From Chitinophagaceae bacterium (GTDB lineage Bacteria > Bacteroidota > Bacteroidia > Chitinophagales > Chitinophagaceae), in NCBI GenBank assembly GCA_947454715.1, contig CANGMZ010000004.1, positions 1-62,623 of the forward strand: a stretch of DNA of 62,623 bases. Reading direction: 5' to 3'. Shown in pieces: positions 9,901 to 20,219 of the stretch. The translations under genes and the position numbers were made by a program. Each line of letters begins with the position of its first letter. Position 1 is the stretch's first letter. The notes below the pieces were generated by a model that saw nothing but the letters and a program-made list of their open reading frames with translations, searched no databases and had not been told where the DNA came from.

Positions 9901-12855
9901 ATTATTGAAACGCTCACTCCATCTACCCAACTGATCTTCACTGAACCCTTCTGTAATGACCATTCCGGTTTCAACAGTTATTCCGGACATGTATTTGATC
10001 ATATTCTCAAACGCCTTGTTATACGTAATCAACCTAAAGTCTAAATCAAGACTCCACATTAAGTCGTCAGTATTATTGATCAGCGCATTAAGATTGTTCT
10101 GATCAAATTCAATCTGTTGTTGTGAGATAACTAACTCTGTTACATTCCTTACCGTTATAAAGACACCATCAATAATATTTTGTTCATTATAAACCGGCTT
10201 TATAAGGTTTTGAAAATATTGTTTAGAGCCATCTTCCTGCTCAAAACAAGCTTCTGTCTTTCGCTTATTACCGCGCAGCACATCAACATACACCTCACGC
10301 GTCATTTCAGGTTCTACGGCATACTCCAAAATACTTTGCCCTATTGCTGCCTTTTTCTTATAGTTTCCGGCTGCATGGTTCTTTGCATTTTTATTGTAGG
10401 AGACTATTTTCAAATCAGCATCCAATATAATAAATGCCTCATCTGTATGATGCAATAACGTTTCTATCTCCTTATACCCTTCCGCAATTTGCTCTTCTGC
10501 AATTTTCTTAGCGGTAACATCTCTGTAATTACAAACTATCGATGCTACAGCAGGGTCATCTAATAAATTGGTTAATGTTCCTTCCAGATATACATAAGCA
10601 TCACTATCATACTGTTTACGCAGTATAAAGGGAATTAATTCTCCGGGGTTTGCTAATGCCTTTGCTATACTATCTTCTGCTAAGTGAACATCTTCGGGAT
10701 ATACATTATCATGTATAGATACGCCTCTTATTTGCTCCAGAGTAACGCCCGCATTCTTTTCTACTGACGGACTACAATAAGATAAACGCAGGTCTTTATC
10801 ATACAGCACAAGCATATCAGCATTGTTTTCTATCAATACTCTAAACTTATGCTCACTATTCTTCAGGTCTTCTTCTGCTTTTTTACGTTCGGTAATATCA
10901 TTATAAAAAATAGCGACTCCCCCTTCATGCGAATATGCCCTGATGTCGAGCCACATATCGAAAGGAGTGTAGAAAACCTCGAAAAATGCATCCTTTTTAT
11001 TTTTGACAACGTCATTATAAATGGTGTAAAGTTCTGTATCCACCAAATCAGGGTATACTTCCCATTTTATGCGCCCTATCAATTCCTCTTTGCTTTTCCC
11101 CATTATCTTCAGCGACTGTTCATTGGCAAATGTGTAAACAAAGTCTTTATCTACAGTTACAAATGCATCGCCCATCCCCCGCAACAAATTCTCCAGTTGT
11201 GATTTTTGCTGCAGCACTAACAATTCTGCCTGCTTACGTTCTGAAATATCCAGATGCATCAATACGACACCGCTATCTGCAGTATCATTTTCTTTCACTA
11301 CTATAACTCTAAACCACCGCACTTCAGTTGGAGAATCACAACGATACTCCATACTGAACTCTCTACAATAACCTGATAATACATCCTTAATTCCTTCCGC
11401 TATTTGCATTCCATCTGCTGCATCCGCACCATCTGCACGTTCTGATATTTTTATATAATCATCTCCTACCCCATAATGGTTACCCACAAAACCATTCTCA
11501 TCTGCAAATTCGCGCCACGAGTTATTTACTTCAACTATTATACCCTTATTATTCAGTAGTGCAATCTTAGCCGGCAGCGCATTAAGTATTGATGAAAACT
11601 GGCTGGACAAGTGTAATTGCTCCTGATAGACATGCTCCAGCTCCCGCTTATTTCTTTTGAGCATTTCAGAAGCCAACTCTCGTTCAGTAACATCTCTGAA
11701 ATTGCTAACCAATGCATTTATGTTCTCATCGTGCAAAAGATTGGTTGTTGTACCCTCTACCCAAATATAATATCCATCTTTATGCTTTAGCCTGCATAAT
11801 CCGTTTATGGGGACACCGGGTGAAGCCAAAGAAGCCTCAATTCTCCGTTTAGCGGCCCCCAAATCATCGGGGTGAAATATTTCAAAAGAGCTTACATCTC
11901 GTCGCTCGTCTATACCATATCCCGTAACCCGCTCTACTGCCGGAGATTGATAAAGTAGTTTCCCATTCTTATCATTCAGCGATATACAGTCGTTATTATG
12001 CTCAATAATCGCCTTAAAATGTTTGAGCCTGCTGGCTAGCTTTCTTTCTGCTTGGCGCTTTTCGGTCACATCATTAGCTAGTACAAGCCGGGCTACCTTA
12101 CCTTCAAATAAAATATTATGTGCAAAAACTTCCACCTCTATTATAGACCCATTTTTTCTAACATGTCGCCACACACCCCTGTTAATAGTATCTGTATTTA
12201 GGCCACCGGACAGTTGACTCTCAATAAAAATATCTCTATCCTCCTCAGGTCTTATATCTATAGCTGTGAGTGTGAGGAACTCCGCCCTGCTGTAACCATA
12301 AACAGTTTCTGTAACCTGATTTACATCAAGAAATTGAAATGTTTTGATATCCATTACCCACATAGGCAATGGATTATTGGCAAATAAATGCTGGTAGTTG
12401 TTTTTTGTAATAAGTAGCTCTTCGGTTCGCGCTGCAACTTTTTGCTCTAAAGCTGCATTAAACTGCTCTTGTTGATCCGCTAACAATTTACGATCAGTAA
12501 GATCTTTGGTGACTTTTGAAAAACCGGTGAGTGTATTCGTATCATCATATAAAGCAGTAATCAATATACTACCCCAAAATTGAGTACCATCCTTCCTCAC
12601 TCTCCAGCCTTCAACTGATGCTTTACCACTTGTACTTGCCTCTTGTATCAGACGTAATGGAACGCCATTTTTATTATCCTCTTCGGTATAAAACAAACTA
12701 AAATTGCGACCAATGATCTCGGCCGCTTCATATCCCTTTATATTCTGTGCCCCTTTATTCCAATTAACAATATTCCCTTCCCTGTCAAGTAGAAGAATAG
12801 CATAATCTTCTATTTGCTCTATCATCAACCGATACATATCGTCACTACTTTTCAT
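6961..12855 (-). CDS. Giant soluble multi-PAS sensor histidine kinase
   Basis: A 1964-residue kinase with no signal peptide or membrane segment. By eye I count twelve PAS/PAC modules: ten in residues about 5-1295, a GAF domain at about 1298-1470 (IAWIGLVDKGNRKISMVAEN, then IALPIRKAGEVVGTFNLYA), and two more PAS to about 1735. HisKA follows (ISHNLRSP, phospho-His near H1753), then HATPase_c with N-box NLISNSIKY (about 1864-1872), G1-box DNGLGID (about 1898) and G2-box GKGIGLYM (about 1925). Most PAS end in a D-x-T-E-R-K linker. PAS 3, 6 and 10 share a V/L-E-G-T-x-T-N-L-L motif, which points to internal duplication. It should phosphorylate the receiver encoded 10 bp downstream. Ligands are unknown. 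Confidence 0.93.
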   Translation of the reverse strand: MKSSDDMYRLMIEQIEDYAILLLDREGNIVNWNKGAQNIKGYEAAEIIGRNFSLFYTEEDNKNGVPLRLIQEASTSGKASVEGWRVRKDGTQFWGSILITALYDDTNTLTGFSKVTKDLTDRKLLADQQEQFNAALEQKVAARTEELLITKNNYQHLFANNPLPMWVMDIKTFQFLDVNQVTETVYGYSRAEFLTLTAIDIRPEEDRDIFIESQLSGGLNTDTINRGVWRHVRKNGSIIEVEVFAHNILFEGKVARLVLANDVTEKRQAERKLASRLKHFKAIIEHNNDCISLNDKNGKLLYQSPAVERVTGYGIDERRDVSSFEIFHPDDLGAAKRRIEASLASPGVPINGLCRLKHKDGYYIWVEGTTTNLLHDENINALVSNFRDVTERELASEMLKRNKRELEHVYQEQLHLSSQFSSILNALPAKIALLNNKGIIVEVNNSWREFADENGFVGNHYGVGDDYIKISERADGADAADGMQIAEGIKDVLSGYCREFSMEYRCDSPTEVRWFRVIVVKENDTADSGVVLMHLDISERKQAELLVLQQKSQLENLLRGMGDAFVTVDKDFVYTFANEQSLKIMGKSKEELIGRIKWEVYPDLVDTELYTIYNDVVKNKKDAFFEVFYTPFDMWLDIRAYSHEGGVAIFYNDITERKKAEEDLKNSEHKFRVLIENNADMLVLYDKDLRLSYCSPSVEKNAGVTLEQIRGVSIHDNVYPEDVHLAEDSIAKALANPGELIPFILRKQYDSDAYVYLEGTLTNLLDDPAVASIVCNYRDVTAKKIAEEQIAEGYKEIETLLHHTDEAFIILDADLKIVSYNKNAKNHAAGNYKKKAAIGQSILEYAVEPEMTREVYVDVLRGNKRKTEACFEQEDGSKQYFQNLIKPVYNEQNIIDGVFITVRNVTELVISQQQIEFDQNNLNALINNTDDLMWSLDLDFRLITYNKAFENMIKYMSGITVETGMVITEGFSEDQLGRWSERFNNAFAGETFTAIEYTPEPYDIWSETSFHPIYNDSEIVGVACYSRDITERQKYEETLRQSEEVRMLIMNAAMDAIMCMDPDGAITVWNPQAEKIFGWSEAEILGKRIADTIVPEPMRQLHLNGLRDYFGKGAGMKPNMLYENIGQRRNGEIFPIEITMHPVEQNGKDFYVAYVRDITERKQAEEKLRSSEIKFRALVENSVDAIAMLDERGKIFYQSASSERITGYTIDEILAIEGSIVHPDDKERMQELFKETMLNPGEPQHSRHRINHKQKGWIDVEGTLTNLLHDKNVQAIVTNFRDVTERAHAEQKIINANRFYSFISQINQTIVHSTNETAVFKEACRIAVEYGKFKIAWIGLVDKGNRKISMVAENSMFNDDVPLFTDAEYDAGGPTDIVMKTGGNYVCNDVVSDAALSSLPAWKNYAIERGLNSVIALPIRKAGEVVGTFNLYAAEYNLFDKEEITLLQEVAGDISFALDVFEKEKQRKKAEEKLRHNEFRLNEAQEIAHVGNWEIDLVTGVHSWSQEAQRIVGYVSDGSQPVFETYLSSIHPDDKVSVMKMMSEAKTTYHNAYFYHRIIRPDGEIRYVYSESKYEFNGYDEPVRLHGIIHDITNAKIAEDALAQSEENLRLIMDLIPQSIYAKNMNGKYIFVNKSFASLYGYSPNQLISKSITDPAWGIGGDDALSDDDKKVIMNGVSEVIPEMEFVDHEGVTRIFYTVKVPYTLAGTNEKAVLGIALDITERKLAETERTKMVADIVQRNKDLEQFSYIISHNLRSPVANISGITDILQYDGITENEKKELMLELGNSVKKLDAVIKDLNYILQVKQEVSENREKVVFADLLDDIKLSIKNLIKNEDVKIVSDFSMACDILTLKSYIYSIFFNLISNSIKYRQPGVMPIIEISSALNDNTLTLVFKDNGLGIDLSKRGEQVFGLYKRFHAHTEGKGIGLYMVKTQIETLGGRIKIDSEVNKGTIFTIDFEINQ

Positions 12856-14851
<1,996 letters not shown>

Positions 14852-14855
14852 TTAA

Positions 14856-14987
14856 GTAGATAGTAATTGGTAGATAGTGGTCAGTAGATAGTGGATTATC
14901 TTAATTTTTCATAGAAAATCTGTTATTAAATTACTTCAGTTTACATATTGACTATCAACTATCGACCATCGACTAATAACCATCTGC
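14856..14987 (+). repeat. Imperfect inverted repeat built from 14-bp units, between atpD and atpC
   Basis: Three copies of TAGATAGT start at 14857, 14871 and 14885, an exact 14-bp period. The segment 14951-14987 is an imperfect reverse complement of 14856-14892: 27 of 37 positions match in my hand alignment, with a 58-nt AT-rich loop. In RNA this would fold into one long stem between the two coding regions. It might reduce epsilon expression, protect the atpD message, or be a dispersed repeat element. Confidence 0.6.
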
Positions 14988-15006
14988 TAAAAAAAAACGA
15001 CAAAAA

Positions 15007-15261
15007 ATGCAATTAGAAATATTAACTCCCGAACATAAAGTCTACAGTGGCACTGTTTACGGTATTCAGTTACCGGGAACAAATGGTTCTTTCGAAATAC
15101 TCGATAACCACGCTGCTATGATAGCTGCATTGGGTAAGGGTAAAATGAAAGTACTGATCGACAAACACAACACAGAGGTTTACGAAATCTCTGCAGGGTT
15201 TGTTGAAGTATTACATAACAAAGCAAGCGTACTGATTGAAGATGCTACCGCATTAGCTTAG
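15007..15261 (+). CDS. atpC: F1 ATP synthase subunit epsilon (short form)
   Basis: An 84-residue protein matching the N-terminal beta-sandwich of the epsilon subunit (MQLEILTPEHKVYSG, PGTNGSFEILDNHAAMIAAL). It couples the F1 head to the c-ring in the central stalk. The C-terminal two-helix domain of the usual 130-140-residue subunit is absent. That domain is responsible for epsilon inhibition, so this enzyme should lack that control. Short forms are usual in this phylum, so this is probably not a truncation. It is separated from atpD by 155 bp that contain the repeat hairpin, and a strong terminator follows. Confidence 0.92.
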   Translation: MQLEILTPEHKVYSGTVYGIQLPGTNGSFEILDNHAAMIAALGKGKMKVLIDKHNTEVYEISAGFVEVLHNKASVLIEDATALA

Positions 15262-15274
15262 TCGTTTGATTAAA

Positions 15275-15322
15275 TAACTAAAAAGTCCCGCTTGGCGTTG
15301 CCGTAGCGGGACTTTTTAGTTA
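15275..15322. terminator. Strong bidirectional terminator after atpC
   Basis: A 17-bp stem (15275-15291 with 15306-15322) with core AAAAAGTCCCGC/GCGGGACTTTTT and a 14-base loop. A and T runs on both sides let it work for atpC and for the converging T9SS gene. Confidence 0.92.
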
Positions 15323-15365
15323 CTGCTAATTGTGAAATATGCTACTTTAAACATGCGCGTCTCAC

Positions 15366-17285
15366 CTACTCTATCACCACTACTTCTCTATATACTTGAC
15401 CGTTAGCCTGTACCTTCACTATATAGGCACCGGGTGCAAAAGAACTAACATCAAGACTATCTTGCTTTATAACACCCTCTTTCGACAAAACAATTCTTCC
15501 GTAAATATCTATAACGAATATAGTTGCAGGAGTAGGAATATCAGCTACATTAACAATAATATTATCGTGTGCCGGGTTTGGATAAACTGCCAATTTAGGG
15601 GCAGCGGGTACTACCGAATTAATACCAACTCCCGAAACTGATAGATTTGTACAAGCGGAATCCACACCACAATATGCATACACATAAGCACATACTGTGA
15701 ACGTGCCTGATGCCGTATAAGTATGAATTGGTGTTAATCCTGTTGTGGAAGCACCATCACCGAAATACCATACAACACTATCAATTCCGGTTGTTGTACC
15801 GCTGTAAGAAAAATGTTCCGGGTTAGTACCTGATGAAGTAAATGCAGCAACTGGTAAACCACTACAGCCAACAGGCATTCCATATTTAAGAATAAAAAAA
15901 TCAGTATTACCTCCTACAGAGTGATAAGGAGTAATTGTTGTTGTGGGGATAGTGTCTTCAACTTCACCGCCAATATATAGATTTCCAAATTTATCACTAG
16001 TTATTGCCATGCCATAATCATTGTAGCCATTTCCATGAATTTGTGTTAGCCCAATTGTATGACCTGCAGTATCAACTATATATATTAGAGGGTCAGATCC
16101 TGGAGTATTATTGCTTAAACTATCTATGTCTGACCTGAACTTGACTTCAAAGAATCCAACAGCAGCTATTTTATTTTCAGACATCATTGTAATTCCAGAA
16201 AAGGCATTCAGACTATTACCATTGCATGTATTGACCCATTTCATATTACCATCTATATCTGTTTTCATAATAAAAGATACATATTGCGAATATGTAGAGC
16301 CTGCGGGAGGTCCAATAGTGTCTCCTCTATAAGTTACATATCCGTCTCCGAGACCTGATATATACAAATGTCCATAACCATCAGGTACAATCCCATTTAT
16401 TCCTTCAGCACCAATGTATAAAGGATCGTCTAATGTATCAATCCACAATCTGTTGCCACTAGTGTCAAATGCAGCTATGAAATTATATGCTGAGCTATCA
16501 ATATATGCTGGTGAACGATAGCCATAACTATATAATATATTGCTAGATTTATCAATATTAGCTCCAATTACTACAATTGTAGAGTCTAATTGTAATCTTT
16601 TAGCTGACAGTAAGATCCCTGTTGAATTATATTTTAAGTCATAAGATCCGGTATGACTGATAATACTTGGCAAGAGCTGTGCTCCAAATCCAATGTATGG
16701 TATTAAGTGAATGTTGTTATCTCTGTCAAGAGATATTGAAGCTGCATTACTATGAGTTGCATAATAAGTTGAAGGGGTATTATTGCCTACTTGCCTAATC
16801 CAATCGAAATGGCCGGAGGTATCAAATTTGATTATACCTAAAGACTGTTGTGTTAGACCTGTTATCATCGTATCATATCCTATATGCAAAGTGCCATTGG
16901 GCAATAAACCCGCCATATAAATATGCCCGCTACTATCTGCAACAATACCAAAAGGTAAAGAATCCCCGGCTGATGACGCTATTAGTTTTGCAAAACGCAT
17001 TTGTCCGGCGGAATTATAACTACTTAACAATATATTTATATCAACACCATAAGCTCCATTTCTATAAAATGTGTCGGCAAATATTTCATTTTGCCCTACT
17101 ATACTCAACGCATATACATTACCATTGGGGTCCGTACACATATAGTACGTTCCTTCCGGATTTGTACTCAAGTATGCTGATGTCTCATTCGTACCTCCTC
17201 CCTTCACCCATTGCATTTGTTGCGCTAAGGCTGTAGAAGAAATGAACGTGAGTATAAAAAGAGTAATTCGTAATAGATAAGTCAT
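15366..17285 (-). CDS. Secreted T9SS protein with propeller-like repeats and a PKD domain
   Basis: A 639-residue protein with a signal peptide (cleavage near TALAQ). Residues about 25-490 hold repeats of the type F-D-x-S-G-x-x-x-W-I/V plus D-x-x-G-x-x-Y-I/M-x-G, as in SBBP/beta-propeller proteins (e.g. GHLYISGLGDGY, GNLYIGGEVED). A PKD-like domain follows (VVWYFGDGASTTGLTPIHTY). The last 70 residues form a type A T9SS sorting domain starting at YPNPAHDNIIV and ending in YREVVVIE. It should cross the outer membrane through the type IX system and be released or anchored. The ligand is unknown. It shares its 3' terminator with atpC. A possible -7 element (TATTTTTG) on the reverse strand at 17425-17432 is far from the start. 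Confidence 0.85.
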   Translation of the reverse strand: MTYLLRITLFILTFISSTALAQQMQWVKGGGTNETSAYLSTNPEGTYYMCTDPNGNVYALSIVGQNEIFADTFYRNGAYGVDINILLSSYNSAGQMRFAKLIASSAGDSLPFGIVADSSGHIYMAGLLPNGTLHIGYDTMITGLTQQSLGIIKFDTSGHFDWIRQVGNNTPSTYYATHSNAASISLDRDNNIHLIPYIGFGAQLLPSIISHTGSYDLKYNSTGILLSAKRLQLDSTIVVIGANIDKSSNILYSYGYRSPAYIDSSAYNFIAAFDTSGNRLWIDTLDDPLYIGAEGINGIVPDGYGHLYISGLGDGYVTYRGDTIGPPAGSTYSQYVSFIMKTDIDGNMKWVNTCNGNSLNAFSGITMMSENKIAAVGFFEVKFRSDIDSLSNNTPGSDPLIYIVDTAGHTIGLTQIHGNGYNDYGMAITSDKFGNLYIGGEVEDTIPTTTITPYHSVGGNTDFFILKYGMPVGCSGLPVAAFTSSGTNPEHFSYSGTTTGIDSVVWYFGDGASTTGLTPIHTYTASGTFTVCAYVYAYCGVDSACTNLSVSGVGINSVVPAAPKLAVYPNPAHDNIIVNVADIPTPATIFVIDIYGRIVLSKEGVIKQDSLDVSSFAPGAYIVKVQANGQVYREVVVIE

Positions 17286-17747
17286 AGTGCTGCTGCATTA
17301 CTAATCTAAAAGTATTAATTATTAGCTATATTTTTAATGAAAATAGAATATGGAGCGTCTCAACCCCAAAATACACTTCTACAAAACCATCATGTCTTTT
17401 TCTTTCCGCTACAGTTGCGGGTTTCAAAAATAAATTTGGAAACGGCTATACCTATTCCGTATCTTGTTGTGCTGTAAAACAAAAAACTACACCACGCACA
17501 TTGCTGTGCTATACAAACAAAAAATACCACTAATCGGTAAAAAGTGGGTCAAAGTGGAAATTATAAAACAAACTAAACAACTAATAATCAACACATTAAG
17601 AAACAAAACAACCTAAAACAATATTTTTCACCACTATAAAATCGGACTTTAAGAATATTAAAAAACTATCTTACAAGTTAACGATAACCACATTAATACT
17701 TACAACTACTTTAACTAACTTTGCAGCTTTAAAAACAGTCTTTAAAC
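17286..17747. other. 462-bp divergent intergenic region
   Basis: It separates the T9SS gene from the forward metal-hydrolase gene. It is AT-rich. A 46-codon frame at 17337-17477 has no support. The sites I can point to are a -7 element for the downstream gene at 17716-17723 and a weaker reverse-strand one at 17425-17432. Confidence 0.5.
17716..17723 (+). promoter_or_regulatory. Promoter -7 element (TAACTTTG) of the UPF0173 hydrolase gene
   Basis: A perfect TAnnTTTG match ending 24 nt before the ATG at 17748. No clear -33 TTTG is present at the usual spacing. Confidence 0.6.
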
Positions 17748-18425
17748 ATGAAATTTACATATTACGGCCACTCTTGCTTTTCAGTAGAAACCGCAGGCAA
17801 AAAAATACTCTTCGATCCGTTCATTAGCGGTAACGAACTGGCAAAGGATATAGATATTAACACTATCGAAGCAGATTTCATTCTTATTTCGCATGGTCAT
17901 GGTGATCACGTGGCAGACTTGGCAAGCATTGCCAAAAGAACCGGCGCAAAAGTTATCGGCGCTTATGAAGTAATAGAATGGGCTCAGAAACAAGGCATTA
18001 CCAATGTTCACCCTATGAACTTCGGCACAGCTACTTTTGAGTTCGGTAAACTACACTTTGTTCCGGCTTGGCACAGCAGCACAATGCCTGATGGCACAAC
18101 TGGTGGCACACCGGGAGGCTTTGTGGTTCATGCAGCTGAAAAGAAATTTTACTACAGTGGCGATACTTGTCTGATGATGGATATGCAACTGATTCCTCGT
18201 TATACTAAAATCGATTTCGCTATCCTCCCTATTGGCGGTAACTTCACCATGGATGCTGAAGATGCAGTAATAGCCGCAGAATTCATACAGTGCAAAAACA
18301 TCATTGGTGTGCATTTCGATACATTTGGCTATATCAAGGTAGACCACGAAGCAGCAAAAAGTAAGTTCAGTGCAGCAGGTAACACACTTACACTACCACG
18401 GATCGGTCAGACAATCGAACTGTAG
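17748..18425 (+). CDS. Metal-dependent hydrolase, UPF0173 / metallo-beta-lactamase superfamily
   Basis: A 225-residue cytosolic protein of the UPF0173 branch of the metallo-beta-lactamase superfamily. The opening MKFTYYGHSCFSVE is characteristic, and the metal-binding H-x-H-x-D-H motif is ISHGHGDHV. Further ligands are the histidine in PAWHSS, the aspartate in YYSGDTCL and the histidine in IGVHFDTFG. The family folds as a two-metal hydrolase. The physiological substrate is not known for most members. It has its own promoter and lies 71 bp ahead of parA, which is probably an independent unit because repeats lie between them. Confidence 0.88.
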   Translation: MKFTYYGHSCFSVETAGKKILFDPFISGNELAKDIDINTIEADFILISHGHGDHVADLASIAKRTGAKVIGAYEVIEWAQKQGITNVHPMNFGTATFEFGKLHFVPAWHSSTMPDGTTGGTPGGFVVHAAEKKFYYSGDTCLMMDMQLIPRYTKIDFAILPIGGNFTMDAEDAVIAAEFIQCKNIIGVHFDTFGYIKVDHEAAKSKFSAAGNTLTLPRIGQTIEL

Positions 18426-18432
18426 CAGTGAG

Positions 18433-18495
18433 TACTAAAAAATAATTAAGCAGAGTCATTGTACCGGGTACTAACGACTATATACTAAAAAATAA
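18433..18495 (+). repeat. 13-bp direct repeat TACTAAAAAATAA before parA
   Basis: The same 13 bases occur at 18433-18445 and 18483-18495, exactly 50 bp apart. The second copy abuts the parA start codon at 18497. It could be a binding site for an autoregulator, or chance in AT-rich DNA. Confidence 0.4.
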
Positions 18496-18496
18496 A

Positions 18497-19300
18497 ATGG
18501 CAAAAGTAATCGCGATTGCGAATCAGAAGGGAGGAGTAGGTAAAACAACGACTGCAATTAATCTTGCAGCCAGTCTTGCCGTGCTGGAGTACAGAACACT
18601 ATTGGTAGATGCAGATCCGCAGGCCAACAGCACTACAGGTAATGGTTTTGACCTGAAAAATGTGCAGTTGAGTCTCTATGACTGCATGGTCAACGAAACA
18701 CCAGTTAATCAGGTAGTTTTGGAGACAGAAACACCAAATCTGTTCCTGTTGCCGAGCCATCTTGATCTGGTAGGTGCCGAAATTGAACTGATCAATCACC
18801 CGAACAGAGAGCATGTATTACGCAAAGCACTCGAAGCAGAGCAGGCCAACTACGATTTCATCATCATAGACTGCTCTCCGTCTCTGGGCTTAATTACGGT
18901 CAACTCACTGTCAGCAGCAGATAGCGTTATCATACCTGTTCAGTGCGAATATTTCGCATTAGAAGGTTTGGGTAAATTGCTTAATACAATCAAAATTGTA
19001 CAAACACGCATTAACGCAGAACTTAAAATAGAAGGTATCCTTATGACCATGTATGATGGTCGTTTGCGCCTGTCAAACCAAGTAGTTGAAGAGATTAAAA
19101 ATCACTTCTCTGAGCTGGTATTCAATACTATCCTTCATCGTAATACAAGACTGGGTGAAGCACCTAGCTTTGGAAAACCTGTATTATTGTATGATGCAGA
19201 AAGCACAGGAGCAGTTAACTATCTGAACCTTGCTAAAGAAATACTGCAGAAAAATAATATGACCAAAATTAAGAACGAGGATAAAATTTTCGAAAAATAG
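18497..19300 (+). CDS. parA: Chromosome partitioning ATPase ParA (Soj)
   Basis: A 267-residue ParA/MinD-family ATPase. The deviant Walker A is KGGVGKTTTAINLA (residues 11-24), the A' motif is LLVDADPQANST, and Walker B is IIIDCSPSLG. There is no N-terminal helix-turn-helix, so it is the short chromosomal (Soj-like) type rather than the plasmid type Ia. With ParB it moves replication origins apart by ATP-dependent binding to DNA. The parB start codon follows the parA stop by one base, so the two are translated together. A 13-bp direct repeat sits immediately upstream. No parS site was noticed nearby. Confidence 0.95.
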   Translation: MAKVIAIANQKGGVGKTTTAINLAASLAVLEYRTLLVDADPQANSTTGNGFDLKNVQLSLYDCMVNETPVNQVVLETETPNLFLLPSHLDLVGAEIELINHPNREHVLRKALEAEQANYDFIIIDCSPSLGLITVNSLSAADSVIIPVQCEYFALEGLGKLLNTIKIVQTRINAELKIEGILMTMYDGRLRLSNQVVEEIKNHFSELVFNTILHRNTRLGEAPSFGKPVLLYDAESTGAVNYLNLAKEILQKNNMTKIKNEDKIFEK

Positions 19301-19301
19301 C

Positions 19302-20219
19302 ATGTCGCAAATAAATAAGAAATCAGCTCTGGGTAAGGGTATCCGCGCATTGCTGGACAATATTGATGAAGAGATCAACACCCCTAAACAAGGTGTGCCG
19401 GCAGCATCAGGCCAAAATAACAATACCAACAATAGCATTGCCCGCATTTCGGTTGACCAGATAGAGGTTAACCCAAAGCAACCACGCCACGATTTCGACG
19501 AACAGGCACTGAAAGAACTTGCAGAAAGTATTAAGCTGCACGACATTATTCAACCTGTAACCGTAATAAAAACAAGCAACAATAAATTCCAGTTAATATC
19601 AGGAGAACGTCGTTGGCGCGCTTCTAAGATGGCAGGTCTTAAAGATATTCCGGCTTATGTGCGCACCGCAGGTAGTCAGGAAGTTCATGAAATGGCGCTG
19701 CTGGAAAACCTGCAACGAGAGAACCTCAATGCTATAGAAATAGCAATGAGCTATCGCCGACTTATGGATGAGTGCGAACTCACCCAGGAGCAAGTTGCAG
19801 ACAGAATGAAAAAAGAAAGGAGCACTGTAGCCAACTACCTGCGCCTGCTCAAACTACCGCCCGATGTGCAAAAAGCGGTCAGAGACGGTCAACTGAGCAT
19901 GGGGCATGCACGTGCTATCATTGGCTTAGACCATGTAGATCAGCAATTATATGTCTTCCGCGAAACTATGCAGCGCAGTCTGTCTGTGCGTCAGGTAGAG
20001 CAGTTGGTTAAAGACATGGCTACAGAAAAAGCACCTAAAGACAATACCCCAACCATTACCAAATTACCTCCTGCATACAAACGCATTGAAGATAATATGG
20101 CTTCGCAGCTATCTACTAAAGTAAAGCTGGATAGAAAAAAGAATGGTAAGGGCAGTATCCTCATTGAGTTTTATAATGACGAGGATTTGGAAAGAATAAT
20201 GGATAAAATGAATATCTAA
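19302..20219 (+). CDS. parB: Chromosome partitioning protein ParB
   Basis: A 305-residue ParB. The N-terminal CTPase domain has NPKQPRHDFDEQALKELAES and the arginine-rich box SGERRWRASKMAG (near residue 101). The helix-turn-helix region (TQEQVADRMKKERSTVANYL) should read parS sites, and the last 50 residues (SIL-IEFYNDEDLERIMDKM) form the dimerisation domain. It loads on parS and slides along DNA as a CTP-dependent clamp, recruiting SMC and ParA. All parts are intact. The next gene begins with GTG at the base after the parB stop, consistent with a parA-parB-ykgJ operon. Confidence 0.95.
   Translation: MSQINKKSALGKGIRALLDNIDEEINTPKQGVPAASGQNNNTNNSIARISVDQIEVNPKQPRHDFDEQALKELAESIKLHDIIQPVTVIKTSNNKFQLISGERRWRASKMAGLKDIPAYVRTAGSQEVHEMALLENLQRENLNAIEIAMSYRRLMDECELTQEQVADRMKKERSTVANYLRLLKLPPDVQKAVRDGQLSMGHARAIIGLDHVDQQLYVFRETMQRSLSVRQVEQLVKDMATEKAPKDNTPTITKLPPAYKRIEDNMASQLSTKVKLDRKKNGKGSILIEFYNDEDLERIMDKMNI

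Noticed and set aside
17337..17477. A 46-codon forward frame in the gap before the UPF0173 gene
   Set aside because: It has no recognisable domain, signal or promoter close by, and its length is expected by chance.
18497..20219. parA-parB as a sign of a plasmid or integrated element
   Set aside because: ParA is the short chromosomal type, and the neighbours (atp, lpx, fmt, purM) are housekeeping genes. No replication or transfer genes are present, and no parS site was noticed by eye.
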